From positions 49,609 to 113,608 of the forward strand of contig NZ_SOHE01000044.1 in the NCBI RefSeq assembly GCF_004403305.1: a stretch of 64,000 bases of DNA, written 5' to 3'. Positions 54,298 to 63,880 of the stretch are shown here, one piece after another (within the stretch, counting starts at the first letter, position 1; each line of letters starts with the position of its first letter). A program made the translations under genes and the position numbers. This stretch comes from Cryobacterium frigoriphilum (lineage in GTDB: Bacteria; Actinomycetota; Actinomycetes; Actinomycetales; Microbacteriaceae). The notes beneath the pieces are model-generated. The model saw nothing but the letters and a program-made list of their open reading frames with translations, did not search any database and was not told where the DNA came from.

Positions 54298-54355
54298 CCG
54301 GCCATTTGAGCGCTAATTAACCGGCCATTGTGGCGCGGTTTCCGGCCATTTGAGC
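54298..54355. mobile_element. Triplicated CCGGCCATT motif, possible end of an IS21-type element
   Basis: CCGGCCATTTGAGC at 54298-54311 and 54342-54355, with CCGGCCATTGTGGC between at 54321-54334, form spaced repeats of about 22 bases. IS21-family ends carry multiple short repeats like this. No transposase gene is attached. From vapC to the broken NERD copy (about 54141-54622) I see no gene, only this and the palindrome. Confidence 0.35.
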
Positions 54356-54622
54356 AGTTGGTCAGAACGGCTGGTTTTCGGGGTCGTTTCCGTATCCGCC
54401 GGCGTCGGGGCCGTGGCTGTTTCCGGTGGTCCATCCAGCTGCGGGATCGGCGAAATCGTCAGGCCAGGGTGCCGGTCAGCGTTTGGCGACGGATGCCGGA
54501 TCACCGAGCCAGATAATCTCGCCCCCATCGGCACCGTTCATCCGGTTGTCAGCCAGCAGCCGTATGTTGATGTCAACATGGCTGGCTGCCCACTTCCGGA
54601 GGAAGGGGCGGCTGGTTCTCTC

Positions 54623-55056
54623 CGCGGACATCGACCACCTCGTGCTCGGCCCGGGCGGAATCGTCACCATCAACACCAAGCACCACCGTGGCAAGAAGAT
54701 TTGGATCAACGACAAGGGCTTCCTGGTCAGCGGCCACAGGCATCCGTATATTCGCAACTCCGAATTCGAGGCCGGCCGCGTCACCAAACTCCTTCACAAG
54801 CGGATGCCCGAGCTCGCCCCCGCGCACCCGGTGCTCGCCCTCGTCAGTCCCGGCCCAATCACTGTCAAGAAGAAACCCGCCGTCGTCAGCGTGATGGACG
54901 CGACCCGTCTGCGCCGCTGGCTGCTGAAGCGGCCGCTCACACACCTTGCTCGACGCGGCGGTGAGAGCCGCACGCGGCCGGCGCGTGCTCTGGGCGCAGC
55001 TCGGCCTCGCGGCGGCGGCCCTCGGCGTCTTCGTTGTGCTCCCCCTCTACAACTAG
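54623..55056 (+). pseudogene. Broken NERD-domain gene copy
   Basis: The sequence matches the intact NERD gene at 57.1 kb from its DIDHLVLGPGG motif onward. About 85 N-terminal codons are missing, an internal deletion of about 100 bases follows the RRWLLK motif and shifts the frame, and the C-terminal part (ALGVFVVLPLYN) ends in a premature TAG. Bases 54623-54802 match 57300-57480 with only about five differences, whereas the next 130 bases match less well. That mosaic suggests recombination with the intact copy. Confidence 0.85.
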
Positions 55057-55160
55057 TCCATCGTCGGCGCCATCGGTGCTCCTCAGATACCTCTTCCTGA
55101 CGGCGGTCCCCTCACACTTACCTCTGGACGCTCCGTCTTACCCGACCTACTATGCAAGTC

Positions 55161-55442
55161 ATGAAGACCGTCGTGACGTTGGGCAGCAAGGGCCAGCTGA
55201 CCGTGCCAGCCGCCGTGCGCGAGGCGCTCCACCTTGAGCGCGGTGATCGCTTCGAGATCTCGATCGACGAGGCGGCGGGCGCTCTCACGCTCACGCTGAT
55301 CCCTGGCATCGAGGCCCTCAGGCGCCGCATCTCCGGTTATGCGGCACTCACCGAACCGGTGACGGATGTCGACGCCTGCTACCACGCACATCGGCGCCGG
55401 GGCCCCGGCGGACGAATCGACGAGAGCTCGCTTCAGTCATGA
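55161..55442 (+). CDS. AbrB/MazE/SpoVT-type antitoxin
   Basis: The 93-residue protein starts MKTVVTLGSKGQLTVPAAVR, the swapped-hairpin AbrB DNA-binding fold, with LERGDRFEISID following. Members of this length usually are VapB antitoxins followed by a PIN toxin. Here the stop overlaps the start of a Phd-type antitoxin (ATGA) and no toxin follows. An ATG nine bases upstream (55152) is an alternative start; neither has a clear ribosome site. Confidence 0.85.
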   Translation: MKTVVTLGSKGQLTVPAAVREALHLERGDRFEISIDEAAGALTLTLIPGIEALRRRISGYAALTEPVTDVDACYHAHRRRGPGGRIDESSLQS

Positions 55443-55774
55443 TCCGCACGATCACTCAGCGGGATCTGCGCCATAACAGTGCTGTACTGCTCCGCGCCGT
55501 GCGGCATGGTGAAACCCTCCACATCACCCACTGCGGCGAGATCGTCGCCGTGCTGTCCCCGGCGCCCGTGCCGCCACCCGGCAACGTTCGATACCGTCCC
55601 GCGCTCATTCGCGGAGGTTTCGCAGACCTGCCCCGCTTCACGACTGTCAGGAGAATCGAATCCGCTCTGGACGCGCTGCGGGCCGAGCGTTGCTCGTACG
55701 CCCCGACACGGCCGTCGCGCTCGGGCGGTTCCGAGAGGTACACACACGGCCGAGAGTTGTGTTTATGGGTGTGA
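55439..55774 (+). CDS. Phd/YefM-type antitoxin without partner toxin
   Basis: The first 82 residues parallel the Phd antitoxin at 53.5 kb (TQRDLRHNSAVLLRAVRHGE, IVAVLSPAPVPPPGN, GGFADLPRF, ALDALRAER). That protein stops after ALRAER and overlaps vapC. This one reads on for about 28 Arg/Ser-rich codons of unlikely origin and no toxin follows. In another frame the 3' DNA resembles a PIN start (PDTAVAL), suggesting a lost vapC. It may still bind DNA or neutralise the other toxin. Confidence 0.75.
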   Translation: MIRTITQRDLRHNSAVLLRAVRHGETLHITHCGEIVAVLSPAPVPPPGNVRYRPALIRGGFADLPRFTTVRRIESALDALRAERCSYAPTRPSRSGGSERYTHGRELCLWV

Positions 55775-55838
55775 ATTTAGCTGTGGTTCAAATGGTATTT
55801 CGCTTGCCCTCTCCGATGAAACGGTGTGCAATCAAACC

Positions 55839-56228
55839 ATGAGCACAGAAACTGAACGACCCGGTCTGCGCGGCTATGCGGACTCGCTGAGGCTGTCGCC
55901 TGCGGAGATCGTCCAAGGGCTACGAGAAACTCTTGGCGCGAAACTGGTCGCCTATATCGGCGGTGTGCGCGAAACCCGCGCCGTGCGAGAGTGGGCTGAC
56001 GGTGAACGAACCCCATCCACTGAGGTCGTGCAACGACTCCGCACTGCTTTTTATGTGATGGCGTTACTCCGCGACCGGGAGGCGCCCGCGACCGTCTCAA
56101 GCTGGTTTCAGGGAATGAATCCCGAACTCGGAGACACGGCGCCAGCCCGAATGCTGCGTGAGCAAGATATCGAAACCGCCGGCCCCGCCGTCTTGGCCGC
56201 CGCACGATCCTTCGCGGCCTTCGGCTAG
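55839..56228 (+). CDS. Xre/MbcA/ParS-type antitoxin
   Basis: The 129-residue protein has an HTH-like N-terminus (LSPAEIVQGLRETLGAKLVAYIGGV followed by REWADGERTPS) and a C-terminal DUF2384-like toxin-binding region. It precedes a RES toxin by seven bases, the standard order for Xre-RES modules. It should repress its own promoter and block the toxin. Confidence 0.85.
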   Translation: MSTETERPGLRGYADSLRLSPAEIVQGLRETLGAKLVAYIGGVRETRAVREWADGERTPSTEVVQRLRTAFYVMALLRDREAPATVSSWFQGMNPELGDTAPARMLREQDIETAGPAVLAAARSFAAFG

Positions 56229-56235
56229 ACGTCGG

Positions 56236-56949
56236 GTGCCTGCGTCGCGTCTCGTCCTCAACGTCGACCCCGGAACGGTTTGGCGAGTGGGATTTCGCCC
56301 TGCTCCGTGGGCATGGAGCGACTGGAAGTACGCAACCGACGAGGGGCGCTTCAACGGTCGCTGGGATGACATCGCCGGCCAATTTAGAACCGTCTACGCT
56401 GGCGCATCGCTCTTCGGCTGCCTCGTCGAGCTACTCGCCAAGTACCGTCGCGACCCGAGCCTTGTTGACGCACTCGAAGAAATCGTCGAGGACCCAGCCG
56501 ACGAAATTGAGTTTCCCGCTCGAGCAGCGGCCGTTGTCAGCTACCAATGGCTGGAGGATCGGTGCGCATCAAGCGCGACATTGCACGGCACGTTCTGCGT
56601 CGTCACGGCGGCACGCACGATCGCGGCACTCTGGCCCAGATTCCAGGACACCGCGCGTCAATTCGGGGCTTCCGATTTCGACGCAGCAGCGTTGAAGAAC
56701 TCAAGCCCTCGAGACCTCACCCGCACGATCGCCAATTGGCTCTATCAGCAGACCGAACCGGCTATCGACGGCATCGAATTCGCCTCCAGACATGGCGACG
56801 ACATTCCGCTTTGGGCCATCTTCGAACGTCCTTCGTCGGACTCAGACACGTCGCCACTCCTCACAGCGATCACGCCGCTTGAATTGTCGCCGGAGACGCC
56901 CGAACTCGTGGCGGCCTTCAATATTTTAGGGCTGATCTGGGGTGACTAG
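56236..56949 (+). CDS. RES-domain toxin (NAD-consuming type)
   Basis: The 237-residue protein has the RES signature: VWRVGF with the conserved Arg, the Gly/Arg-rich GRFNGRWDD, and TVYAGASLFGCLVELLAKYR with the conserved Tyr and Glu. RES toxins degrade NAD+ or use it to modify targets. The start is a GTG at 56236. It pairs with the preceding Xre-type antitoxin; both genes look intact. Confidence 0.85.
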   Translation: MPASRLVLNVDPGTVWRVGFRPAPWAWSDWKYATDEGRFNGRWDDIAGQFRTVYAGASLFGCLVELLAKYRRDPSLVDALEEIVEDPADEIEFPARAAAVVSYQWLEDRCASSATLHGTFCVVTAARTIAALWPRFQDTARQFGASDFDAAALKNSSPRDLTRTIANWLYQQTEPAIDGIEFASRHGDDIPLWAIFERPSSDSDTSPLLTAITPLELSPETPELVAAFNILGLIWGD

Positions 56950-57052
56950 TATCTGCTCGGCTTCATGCTCTTCCGGGGGTCTCCCCGCAGCCCCCAACAC
57001 GGCCGATCTCCGACTGGCGGTGCCGCTAGATTGGCAGTGACCAGGGGGATTC

Positions 57053-57868
57053 ATGACGACAGCTACACCGGGCATGCGCGACCACATCGCCGCCCAATCC
57101 GTCATCGAGGAACTCCTCCGCACCCAGCAGTCCCTGCCGCCGCGCTCCCGCCTCGCCCGTTTCAGTGGCCGCTCCCCGCTGGCCGCCGACAGCGTCGCCT
57201 GGTACCTCGGCGCCCTGGGCGAGATCGAGGTCGGAAAAACCCTTGGCCGCCTCCCGCCCGAATGGCGCGTTTTCCACGCTCTCCCCATCGGCAAGGCCGG
57301 CGCGGACATCGACCACCTCGTGCTCGGCCCGGGCGGAATCTTCACCATCAACACCAAGCACCACCGTGGCAAGAAGATCTGGATCAACGACAAGGGCTTC
57401 CTGGTCAGCGGCCGCAGGCATCCGTATATTCGCAACTCCGAATTCGAGGCCGGCCGCGTCACCAAACTCCTTCGAAAGCGGGTGCCCCAGCTCGCCCCCG
57501 CACGCTCCGTGCTCGCCCTGGTCAGCCCCGGGCCGATAACCGTCAAGAAGAAGCCCGCCGAGGTGAGCGTGATGGACGCCATCAATCTGCGGCGCTGGCT
57601 GCTGAAACAACCAGTGGCGCTCGCCGAAGCAGAACTGCTCGAGCTTTCAGCGATTATCGATGCGCCGGCGACGTGGTCTCCGGTACTGGTGGTCGCAACG
57701 CCAGACCTGCTGGCGCAATTCACCGAGCTCGACGCCGTGGTGAGAATCGCGCGCCTGCAGCGTGTTCTGGGGAAGCTGCTCGGCATCGCGACGGCTGCGG
57801 CACTGGGTGTCTTCGTGGTCCTGCCGCTTTACAACGCCTGGGTGGTCGGCTTCATAGACAACCTCTGA
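57053..57868 (+). CDS. NERD-domain protein with C-terminal membrane helix
   Basis: The 271-residue protein has the NERD domain (ALGEIEVGKTLGRLPPEW, DIDHLVLGPGGIFTINTK, HRGKKIWINDKGF) and a C-terminal hydrophobic helix (about 240-262). The third nuclease motif reads NTK instead of E/QxK, as in many actinobacterial members. The ATG follows GGGGG. It is a paralogue of the gene at 5.3 kb and the source or recipient of the broken copy at 54.6 kb. Confidence 0.88.
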   Translation: MTTATPGMRDHIAAQSVIEELLRTQQSLPPRSRLARFSGRSPLAADSVAWYLGALGEIEVGKTLGRLPPEWRVFHALPIGKAGADIDHLVLGPGGIFTINTKHHRGKKIWINDKGFLVSGRRHPYIRNSEFEAGRVTKLLRKRVPQLAPARSVLALVSPGPITVKKKPAEVSVMDAINLRRWLLKQPVALAEAELLELSAIIDAPATWSPVLVVATPDLLAQFTELDAVVRIARLQRVLGKLLGIATAAALGVFVVLPLYNAWVVGFIDNL

Positions 57869-57918
57869 TCGGCGCAAGTTCTGGTGGGGGGATATGCCGC
57901 AGCACGCCTTCCCTCGAA

Positions 57919-59262
57919 CTAGACAGCTTCGGCTTGGCGAGGGCGAGAACTCGCCGGCCAACTCTTCAGAGACTGGCGATACTCGGTTGCCTCCGCGAGA
58001 TCAGAGAACTCGAGTATGTTCCCGACCTTCTGCAGCAAAACGTCGCGGACCTCGGTTGGCTTGGCGAAAAAGAATTCTTTCCGGGAATTTGCCTGATTGA
58101 GTGCCCGGTCGGCGAAGTGCTTGTGCAACTCGTTTTCCAAGGTGACCGCGTCTTCTGAGAAAAACAGCGTATGTGTGTCGAAGCGGAACGGAACCGAAGC
58201 ACCACTTAGCTCGGCAATTCGGTCCGTCGGCGTAAGACGCCGGGTTAGCCCGATCTTCACAACGTCGGGGCCAAATGCTCCCTCGTTGGATATCACGTAA
58301 ACATACCCCGCTCGTATGTTGGCTGCACGGAAGTCATTGTCTGCGATTGCCTCGTCGACAGCGGCCAGACGACGAACTAGATCTTCGTCCGTCTGCCCTT
58401 GCTCCTCCAGCGATTTAAGAGCATTGGCCAGATGCGAGCGCTCTTTGTCTAACCTGGAGCGTTCCTCGTCAAGTTCTTTCTGGACCCGATTCTCTTCCTT
58501 GATCCGGGCACGAACTTCACGGGCGTCTTCCCGCTCAAGTTGTTTCTTCATGAGCCAGTCGGCTGTCAGTTCAATTTCCTCTTCACGCAAAGCGTGGAAG
58601 GCATCGCTGATATGCATTTCCATTAGCGCTCCAAGTCTCGCGATCGCCGTGCGGGAGGCGTCGAGGCGCCTTTTCGCTGTCACGACGTTCCCGGCCTTGA
58701 GCGTCCTCAAGGCATTGTCTGCCTCGGCGTTGTACGCCCGGAGCATCAGCTTCGAGAGGTCCGATGTCATACGACGTCCCTGAGCGAGGGAATTGTTGAA
58801 CGTAAAGAGCTCTGACTTTTCGATAGCACGTTCCTCGCGCACCAAGTCAGCTATCCGCGTCTCGAGGGTGTCGAGCCGGTTTTGATATGCGGCGGCGGTT
58901 TCGAGAGGGTGGTGGAAACGGTAGATGCCAACGGACTGGAGCACCCGAGCATCGTCGAGGTCGACCAAGTCATCACCGTGTGCGCTAGCCAGACGTTGTC
59001 GGAGTGCAGCATTTTCGGCTTCAAGCTCCACGAGACGATTCGCGTCGGACCGAACCACTGGCGTACTGGCGCTTTCGATGGGAAGTGCCGGACTGCCGGT
59101 CTCCTCAGAAGACGACGCATCCGCCGAGAGCCAGAGACTCCAACTAGCCGGAAGTGCCGGCCACGACGGGTCAGGCGTCCAGCCAGCGGGAGGTTGCCAT
59201 CCCGCTGGCGGCTTTGGCCATCCAGGTGGCGGGTTGAAAACCATCGCCTTCACGCTCGTCAT
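57919..59262 (-). CDS. DUF4041 / T5orf172 (GIY-YIG type) protein
   Basis: The 447-residue protein starts with a PPGW-rich stretch (about residues 8-45). A long coiled coil (about 75-310) with DUF4041 features follows, then a T5orf172 nuclease-like domain at about 315-410 (AGYVYVISNEGAFGPDVVKIGLT and NSRKEFFF), which belongs to the GIY-YIG superfamily. Such proteins occur in phages and in bacterial defence regions. Its ATG overlaps the stop of the coiled-coil gene upstream (ATGA), so the two are coupled. Confidence 0.85.
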   Translation of the reverse strand: MTSVKAMVFNPPPGWPKPPAGWQPPAGWTPDPSWPALPASWSLWLSADASSSEETGSPALPIESASTPVVRSDANRLVELEAENAALRQRLASAHGDDLVDLDDARVLQSVGIYRFHHPLETAAAYQNRLDTLETRIADLVREERAIEKSELFTFNNSLAQGRRMTSDLSKLMLRAYNAEADNALRTLKAGNVVTAKRRLDASRTAIARLGALMEMHISDAFHALREEEIELTADWLMKKQLEREDAREVRARIKEENRVQKELDEERSRLDKERSHLANALKSLEEQGQTDEDLVRRLAAVDEAIADNDFRAANIRAGYVYVISNEGAFGPDVVKIGLTRRLTPTDRIAELSGASVPFRFDTHTLFFSEDAVTLENELHKHFADRALNQANSRKEFFFAKPTEVRDVLLQKVGNILEFSDLAEATEYRQSLKSWPASSRPRQAEAV

Positions 59263-60503
59263 AGCTTGCGAACGCCGGCTCCGTCAACCGCGACGAGACC
59301 GTATGGATTCTTTGAGACGATGGCGCCGAGGTGGTCGAGGGTTGCGGACGGGGTCACTTCGGAGAGCTCGAGTTCGAGGAACTGCTCGCGGGAAACCGCA
59401 ACGGCGGCGAGAGTGACGTGGACTGTGCGGCCTGTCGCAGGGCTGATAGTTTCTGTAACGATTTCCAACGAGATGCCGTGAATCAGTCCTCGCCGATCTG
59501 CCTCGAAAACCTCGTGAAGGCTGCGCAGTGCGACGTTCGACACCACACCTGCATAGCGGTCTTTCGTCTCCTTCTGAGACAGGGGCGATGCGGTGATCTC
59601 GTCGGACGCTTTGGTGTAGCGAAAGGCCTTCGTTGACGGAAACTCGACTGGGCCCGGAACGATCACTTTCAGACTTAACTCGGCCGACGACGGGTCAAAC
59701 GTCGACTCGTTAGTCACGGGCAATCCCTCTGGGTAGGTGGAGTTGGCGAGTACAATTCCGACGTACTCCTGAACGGCCTCGATCGTCCCGTAGCCAAGGC
59801 CACTGATAAGAGCATCCAGCTCAGCGTTTCGCGCGAGTGCGTCAGCTTCGCGTTCCGCGCATTCCTGCTGGAAACGAGCGATTTCACGCGTCAAGGCCTG
59901 GTCGCGAATCCTCTCGGCCTCCGTGTACTGGTCGGCCTGCCATTTGCGTCGATGGGGAAGTTCTTGGCTCGCCGCTTGCCAGACGGCGTAGTCCGCAGCG
60001 TACTGAGCATCGGCTGACGCCTGAGCGTCTGCGAGCTTGCGCTTCTTTCCGAACAACCCTGCCGGTGCCTCCGGGACGTACTGCACAGGCAGCGGGGGAT
60101 CTGGAATGGGTGAGGGGGTGCGAGTCGGTTCCCGCAGATCTTCGCGGGGGAATGGAGGGTGCTGGACACCGATGCGCAACTGCTCCAAATCAACAAAGTC
60201 GTCGACGGAGAGTGTGGCGGTCAATAGACCGTCGATTTCTGCGTAACGATCCCGCAGGTCGGCATTGCGCTGATCAACTTCGGCCTGCATAGCCGCGACG
60301 TGTGCAGCGTTGGCTTCGCGTTCAAGGCGCTTGCGATCGGTTTCGGATGCACGGGCTGCCATCGCTCGGGCGCGTTCTGCAGCTTTTTGGGCTACCTCAA
60401 CTTGGCGAACTGCTACCTGATGTTGCCGTACCGCAACACGTTGACGCTGCTCGGCGAGCTTTGTCTGATGCTGCATCTCGGCAAAAAAACCGCGCTTGGC
60501 CAT
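59259..60503 (-). CDS. Hypothetical coiled-coil protein
   Basis: I do not recognise the family. The 414-residue protein has a long charged coiled coil (about 5-95), a Pro-rich linker (HPPFPREDLREPTRTPSPIP), a second helical stretch and a C-terminal globular part with beta strands (about 240-414). The ATG at 60503 follows GGGGG at good spacing; an ATG at 60515 is an alternative. It is the first gene of a two-gene operon with the T5orf172 gene and is divergent from the helicase. Confidence 0.75.
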   Translation of the reverse strand: MAKRGFFAEMQHQTKLAEQRQRVAVRQHQVAVRQVEVAQKAAERARAMAARASETDRKRLEREANAAHVAAMQAEVDQRNADLRDRYAEIDGLLTATLSVDDFVDLEQLRIGVQHPPFPREDLREPTRTPSPIPDPPLPVQYVPEAPAGLFGKKRKLADAQASADAQYAADYAVWQAASQELPHRRKWQADQYTEAERIRDQALTREIARFQQECAEREADALARNAELDALISGLGYGTIEAVQEYVGIVLANSTYPEGLPVTNESTFDPSSAELSLKVIVPGPVEFPSTKAFRYTKASDEITASPLSQKETKDRYAGVVSNVALRSLHEVFEADRRGLIHGISLEIVTETISPATGRTVHVTLAAVAVSREQFLELELSEVTPSATLDHLGAIVSKNPYGLVAVDGAGVRKL

Positions 60504-60730
60504 AAAATCCCCCATCTTACTGACGCGGATATTCTACAAGAACCCTGAGGTGAGTCTCCGGCTGCCGCAGCGTCCGCGGGCTGGCATCGGAGAGAAGCCG
60601 CCGAGCCCGCTGGCCGCGTTTTCTCCGTGGAGACTTGAAAACTGCGAGATTGATAACCTGGGCCTGGTATTGCTGTCAGGGAAACACTGGGGGATGCACG
60701 GATGTCGAAATCTAACCAAAAAGTTGCCAA

Positions 60731-63700
60731 GTGACGGAGCCGATGCCTTTTGGCCTGTATGAGTCTCTTCTTACCGATGGCCTAACAAGCAAGTTGGTCA
60801 TCCGTGCCGCGCATGCCGTGCCGGCCACCGACAAGGTCGCCGACGCCGAGGCCCCGGAGTTTCTTGCTCGTTTCATCGCTCATGCCGCCCGGCGCGCTCT
60901 GACTGGTATCGACCCCGGCGACCGGGTTGCGCTCGTCAACCGAGTGTTGGCCGAGCTCCAGTCCGACGAGTCTTTCGAACCGGGGGAGCTGCGCCAGCTT
61001 CTCCAGCTGAGCGCACCCGGCCCCGTCACGAAGCCGACCGTACGCCCGTCCACGGCCCTCAGCGATTCCGCCCTCCTAACGAACGCGCGAGACGAACCCA
61101 GCCTCGGTGCAGAACTGCGCGCAGAACTCGCGAGCGCCGACGAAGTCGACCTTCTTTGCGCGTTCGTGCGATGGCACGGCATCCGCGTTCTCGAAGACGC
61201 CCTCATCGAACTACACGAGCGGAAAATACCGTTCCGGGTCATCACGACCACCTATGTCGGTGCAACGGAGCGTAAGGCGCTCGACAAGCTGGTGGCCAAG
61301 TATGGCGCCGAAGTGCAGGTCAACTACGAGACCCAGTCGACCCGCCTGCACGCAAAAGCCTGGCTCTTCCGACGCAAGTCCGGCTTCAACACAGCCTACG
61401 TCGGCAGCTCCAACCTTTCTCACTCGGCCCTCGTCGACGGGCTGGAGTGGAACGTGCGGCTGTCGCAGATAAGCACGCCGGCGCTCATCCACAAGTTTTC
61501 GGCCACTTTCGACAGCTACTGGAATGACCCATCATTCGAGGACTACGATCCCGAGCGCGACTCTGATCGGCTCGACAAAGCTCTCGGGCGCAGTGCCAAT
61601 TATGGCGGTGGGGATACTCTCGACCTGTCGGGGATCGAGGTTCGGCCTTACCCGTACCAGCAGACGATGCTGGAGTCGCTCGAGGCCGAACGAAACGTGC
61701 ACGGGCACCACCGCAACCTGATTATCGCGGCGACCGGTACCGGCAAAACGATCGTTGCCGGTCTCGACTATCAGAATCTGTTGCGGGCGCACGGCTCGGA
61801 CCTGAAAATTCTCTTCGTCGCGCATCGCATGGAAATCCTGCAGCAGTCGCAGCGGGTGTTCCGCCAGATTCTCATGGACGGTAATTTCGGCGAGCTTTTC
61901 GTCGGCGGCGAGAAGCCCGAGCGCTGGAACCACGTTTTCGCGAGCGTGCAATCTCTGAACAGCTACGGCGTCGATCGCATCGATCCGCAGCACTTCGATG
62001 TCGTCGTGATCGACGAGTTCCATCACGCCGAGGCGAAAACCTATCGGCGACTGCTCGACCACCTAAAGCCGAAAGAGTTGCTCGGGCTGACAGCCACACC
62101 CGAGCGAGCTGACGGCGTAGACGTGAAGAACGACTTTTTCGCGGGCCGAGCTGCGGCCGAGCTGCGGCTTTGGGACGCACTGGAGGCCGACATCCTCGTC
62201 CCGTTCCACTACTTCGGCATTTCCGATGACGTCGACCTCACCTCCGTCGAATGGAAGCGTGGGAGCTATACCGACGCTGGGCTCGACGCGGTGTACACCG
62301 GCAACGATGCCCGAACCGCCAAGATTCTGGTGTCGCTGGCTGACAAGGTGACGGATGTTCACGACATGCGAGCAATCGGATTCTGCGTCTCCGTCGCCCA
62401 CACGGCGTACATGTCGCGCATGTTCAACGCGGCAGGCATTAAGTCCACGTTCGTGACTGGTGCAACTCCTCGGCCAGAACGCGAGGAATCCCTTCGGCAG
62501 CTGCGAAGCGGCGAGATCAGTTGCATTTTCGCCGTCGATGTCTTCAACGAGGGGCTCGATATACCGGTTGTAGACACGATTCTGATGCTGCGCCCAACGC
62601 AGAGTGCGACGATCTTCTTGCAGCAGCTCGGTCGCGGACTGCGACGCGCGCACGGCAAGGCCGTTCTGACCGTGCTGGATTACATCGGTCAACACCGCCG
62701 GGAATATCGCCTCGATACCCGCTATCGGGCGCTCACCGGCTTCGGACGTAGTCGCCTGAGGCGTGAGGTCGCAGCAGGATTCCCGTTTCTGCCCTCGGGC
62801 TCGCAACTCGTGCTCGACCGCGTGGCTCGCAAGGTCGTTCTCGAGAGCATTAGCTCTCAGCTGAAGTTCAAGAAGGACGTTGTCGCGGATATCCGCTCCC
62901 ACGCCGCAACCCGGCCGTCGGCACAGGAATACCTGCTCGCCGAGTACCTCGAAGATGCCGAGCGTGGTATCCGTGAGATTTACAGCAAGTGGACCTGGAC
63001 GGATCTCTCCCGAGAAGCCGGCCTGAGTGGGCCGAACGGCGAAGACGTCGTGAGGTCTGCGGGGGAGGACCAACTTCTCAAGCGAATGGCTGCTCTAGTG
63101 CACGTCGATGACCCTGAGCGAGCGGATGCCTACACGCGGCTCACCCGGTTGGAATGCCCCGACTACTCCGAGCTTTCGGTACGTGATCAGCGTTACGCAC
63201 GAATGCTTGTTTTCACGTTGTGGCCCAGCGGCAACAAATTCGGATCCTATCAAGCGGCCTTGGTTCAGCTTCGCGGAACGCCCGCGGTGTGCTCGGAGAT
63301 TCGCCAGATCGTAGCCCTCAGCGCTGACGTCTCTCGGCGTGTGCCTTTGTCCCTGGGCAAAGGGTTAGATGACGTGCCGATCTTTAGCCACGCGTCGTAT
63401 CGGCGCGAAGAAATCTTGGCAGCGCTCGGCTACGCGGATCTGGAAAAGGGAGGCAGCGTCGGCAACCACCAAGCGGGGGTCGCGTGGTGCTCGGAGACTT
63501 CGACGGACGCGCTTCTCGTCACGCTCCATAAGTCGGAGAAAGAGTTCTCGCCAAACACGATGTATCGCGATTACGCCCTCAACGCGTCGCGATTCCATTG
63601 GGAGACCCAGAACGCCACCACAGTCGCGAGTGCGACGGGCAGTCGCTATATAAAGGGTATGGCTGGCGGTTCGCACGTAGTTCTCTTCACGCGCCACAGC

Positions 63701-63856
63701 AATAATGACGATGAAGGAATTCTCGGAACTTACACGTGCTTGGGGCCAGTTGACTACAAGCGGCACGAGGGCGAGAAGCCGATCGCGATTACTTGGGACC
63801 TCCAGCGAGAGATGCCCGCGGACGTCTACGTGAGCGCCAGCGCGGTCCCTCGTTAG
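60731..63856 (+). CDS. SF2 helicase with N-terminal PLD nuclease and C-terminal DUF3427
   Basis: The 1041-residue protein combines a phospholipase-D-like nuclease (HxK at His207/Lys209 with GSSN at 225-228), an SF2 helicase core (Walker A AATGTGKT at 333-340, DEFHH at 428-432, motif VI QLGRGLRR) and a C-terminal DUF3427 region from about residue 700. This is a known architecture of stand-alone restriction-like or repair proteins found in defence islands. The start is GTG 60731; an ATG at 60743 is an alternative. It converges on a gene entering from the right edge. Confidence 0.92.
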   Translation: MTEPMPFGLYESLLTDGLTSKLVIRAAHAVPATDKVADAEAPEFLARFIAHAARRALTGIDPGDRVALVNRVLAELQSDESFEPGELRQLLQLSAPGPVTKPTVRPSTALSDSALLTNARDEPSLGAELRAELASADEVDLLCAFVRWHGIRVLEDALIELHERKIPFRVITTTYVGATERKALDKLVAKYGAEVQVNYETQSTRLHAKAWLFRRKSGFNTAYVGSSNLSHSALVDGLEWNVRLSQISTPALIHKFSATFDSYWNDPSFEDYDPERDSDRLDKALGRSANYGGGDTLDLSGIEVRPYPYQQTMLESLEAERNVHGHHRNLIIAATGTGKTIVAGLDYQNLLRAHGSDLKILFVAHRMEILQQSQRVFRQILMDGNFGELFVGGEKPERWNHVFASVQSLNSYGVDRIDPQHFDVVVIDEFHHAEAKTYRRLLDHLKPKELLGLTATPERADGVDVKNDFFAGRAAAELRLWDALEADILVPFHYFGISDDVDLTSVEWKRGSYTDAGLDAVYTGNDARTAKILVSLADKVTDVHDMRAIGFCVSVAHTAYMSRMFNAAGIKSTFVTGATPRPEREESLRQLRSGEISCIFAVDVFNEGLDIPVVDTILMLRPTQSATIFLQQLGRGLRRAHGKAVLTVLDYIGQHRREYRLDTRYRALTGFGRSRLRREVAAGFPFLPSGSQLVLDRVARKVVLESISSQLKFKKDVVADIRSHAATRPSAQEYLLAEYLEDAERGIREIYSKWTWTDLSREAGLSGPNGEDVVRSAGEDQLLKRMAALVHVDDPERADAYTRLTRLECPDYSELSVRDQRYARMLVFTLWPSGNKFGSYQAALVQLRGTPAVCSEIRQIVALSADVSRRVPLSLGKGLDDVPIFSHASYRREEILAALGYADLEKGGSVGNHQAGVAWCSETSTDALLVTLHKSEKEFSPNTMYRDYALNASRFHWETQNATTVASATGSRYIKGMAGGSHVVLFTRHSNNDDEGILGTYTCLGPVDYKRHEGEKPIAITWDLQREMPADVYVSASAVPR

Positions 63857-63880
63857 CGGGGCCGCACAGCGCGAACTTGG

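Noticed and set aside
54313-54534. 73-codon minus-strand open frame next to the possible IS end
   Set aside because: It could be a transposase tail but shows no recognisable motif and is Pro/Thr-rich; support was too weak to list.
55777-56382. 201-codon minus-strand open frame over the Xre-RES genes
   Set aside because: It is antisense to two well-supported toxin-antitoxin genes and has Arg-rich shadow composition.
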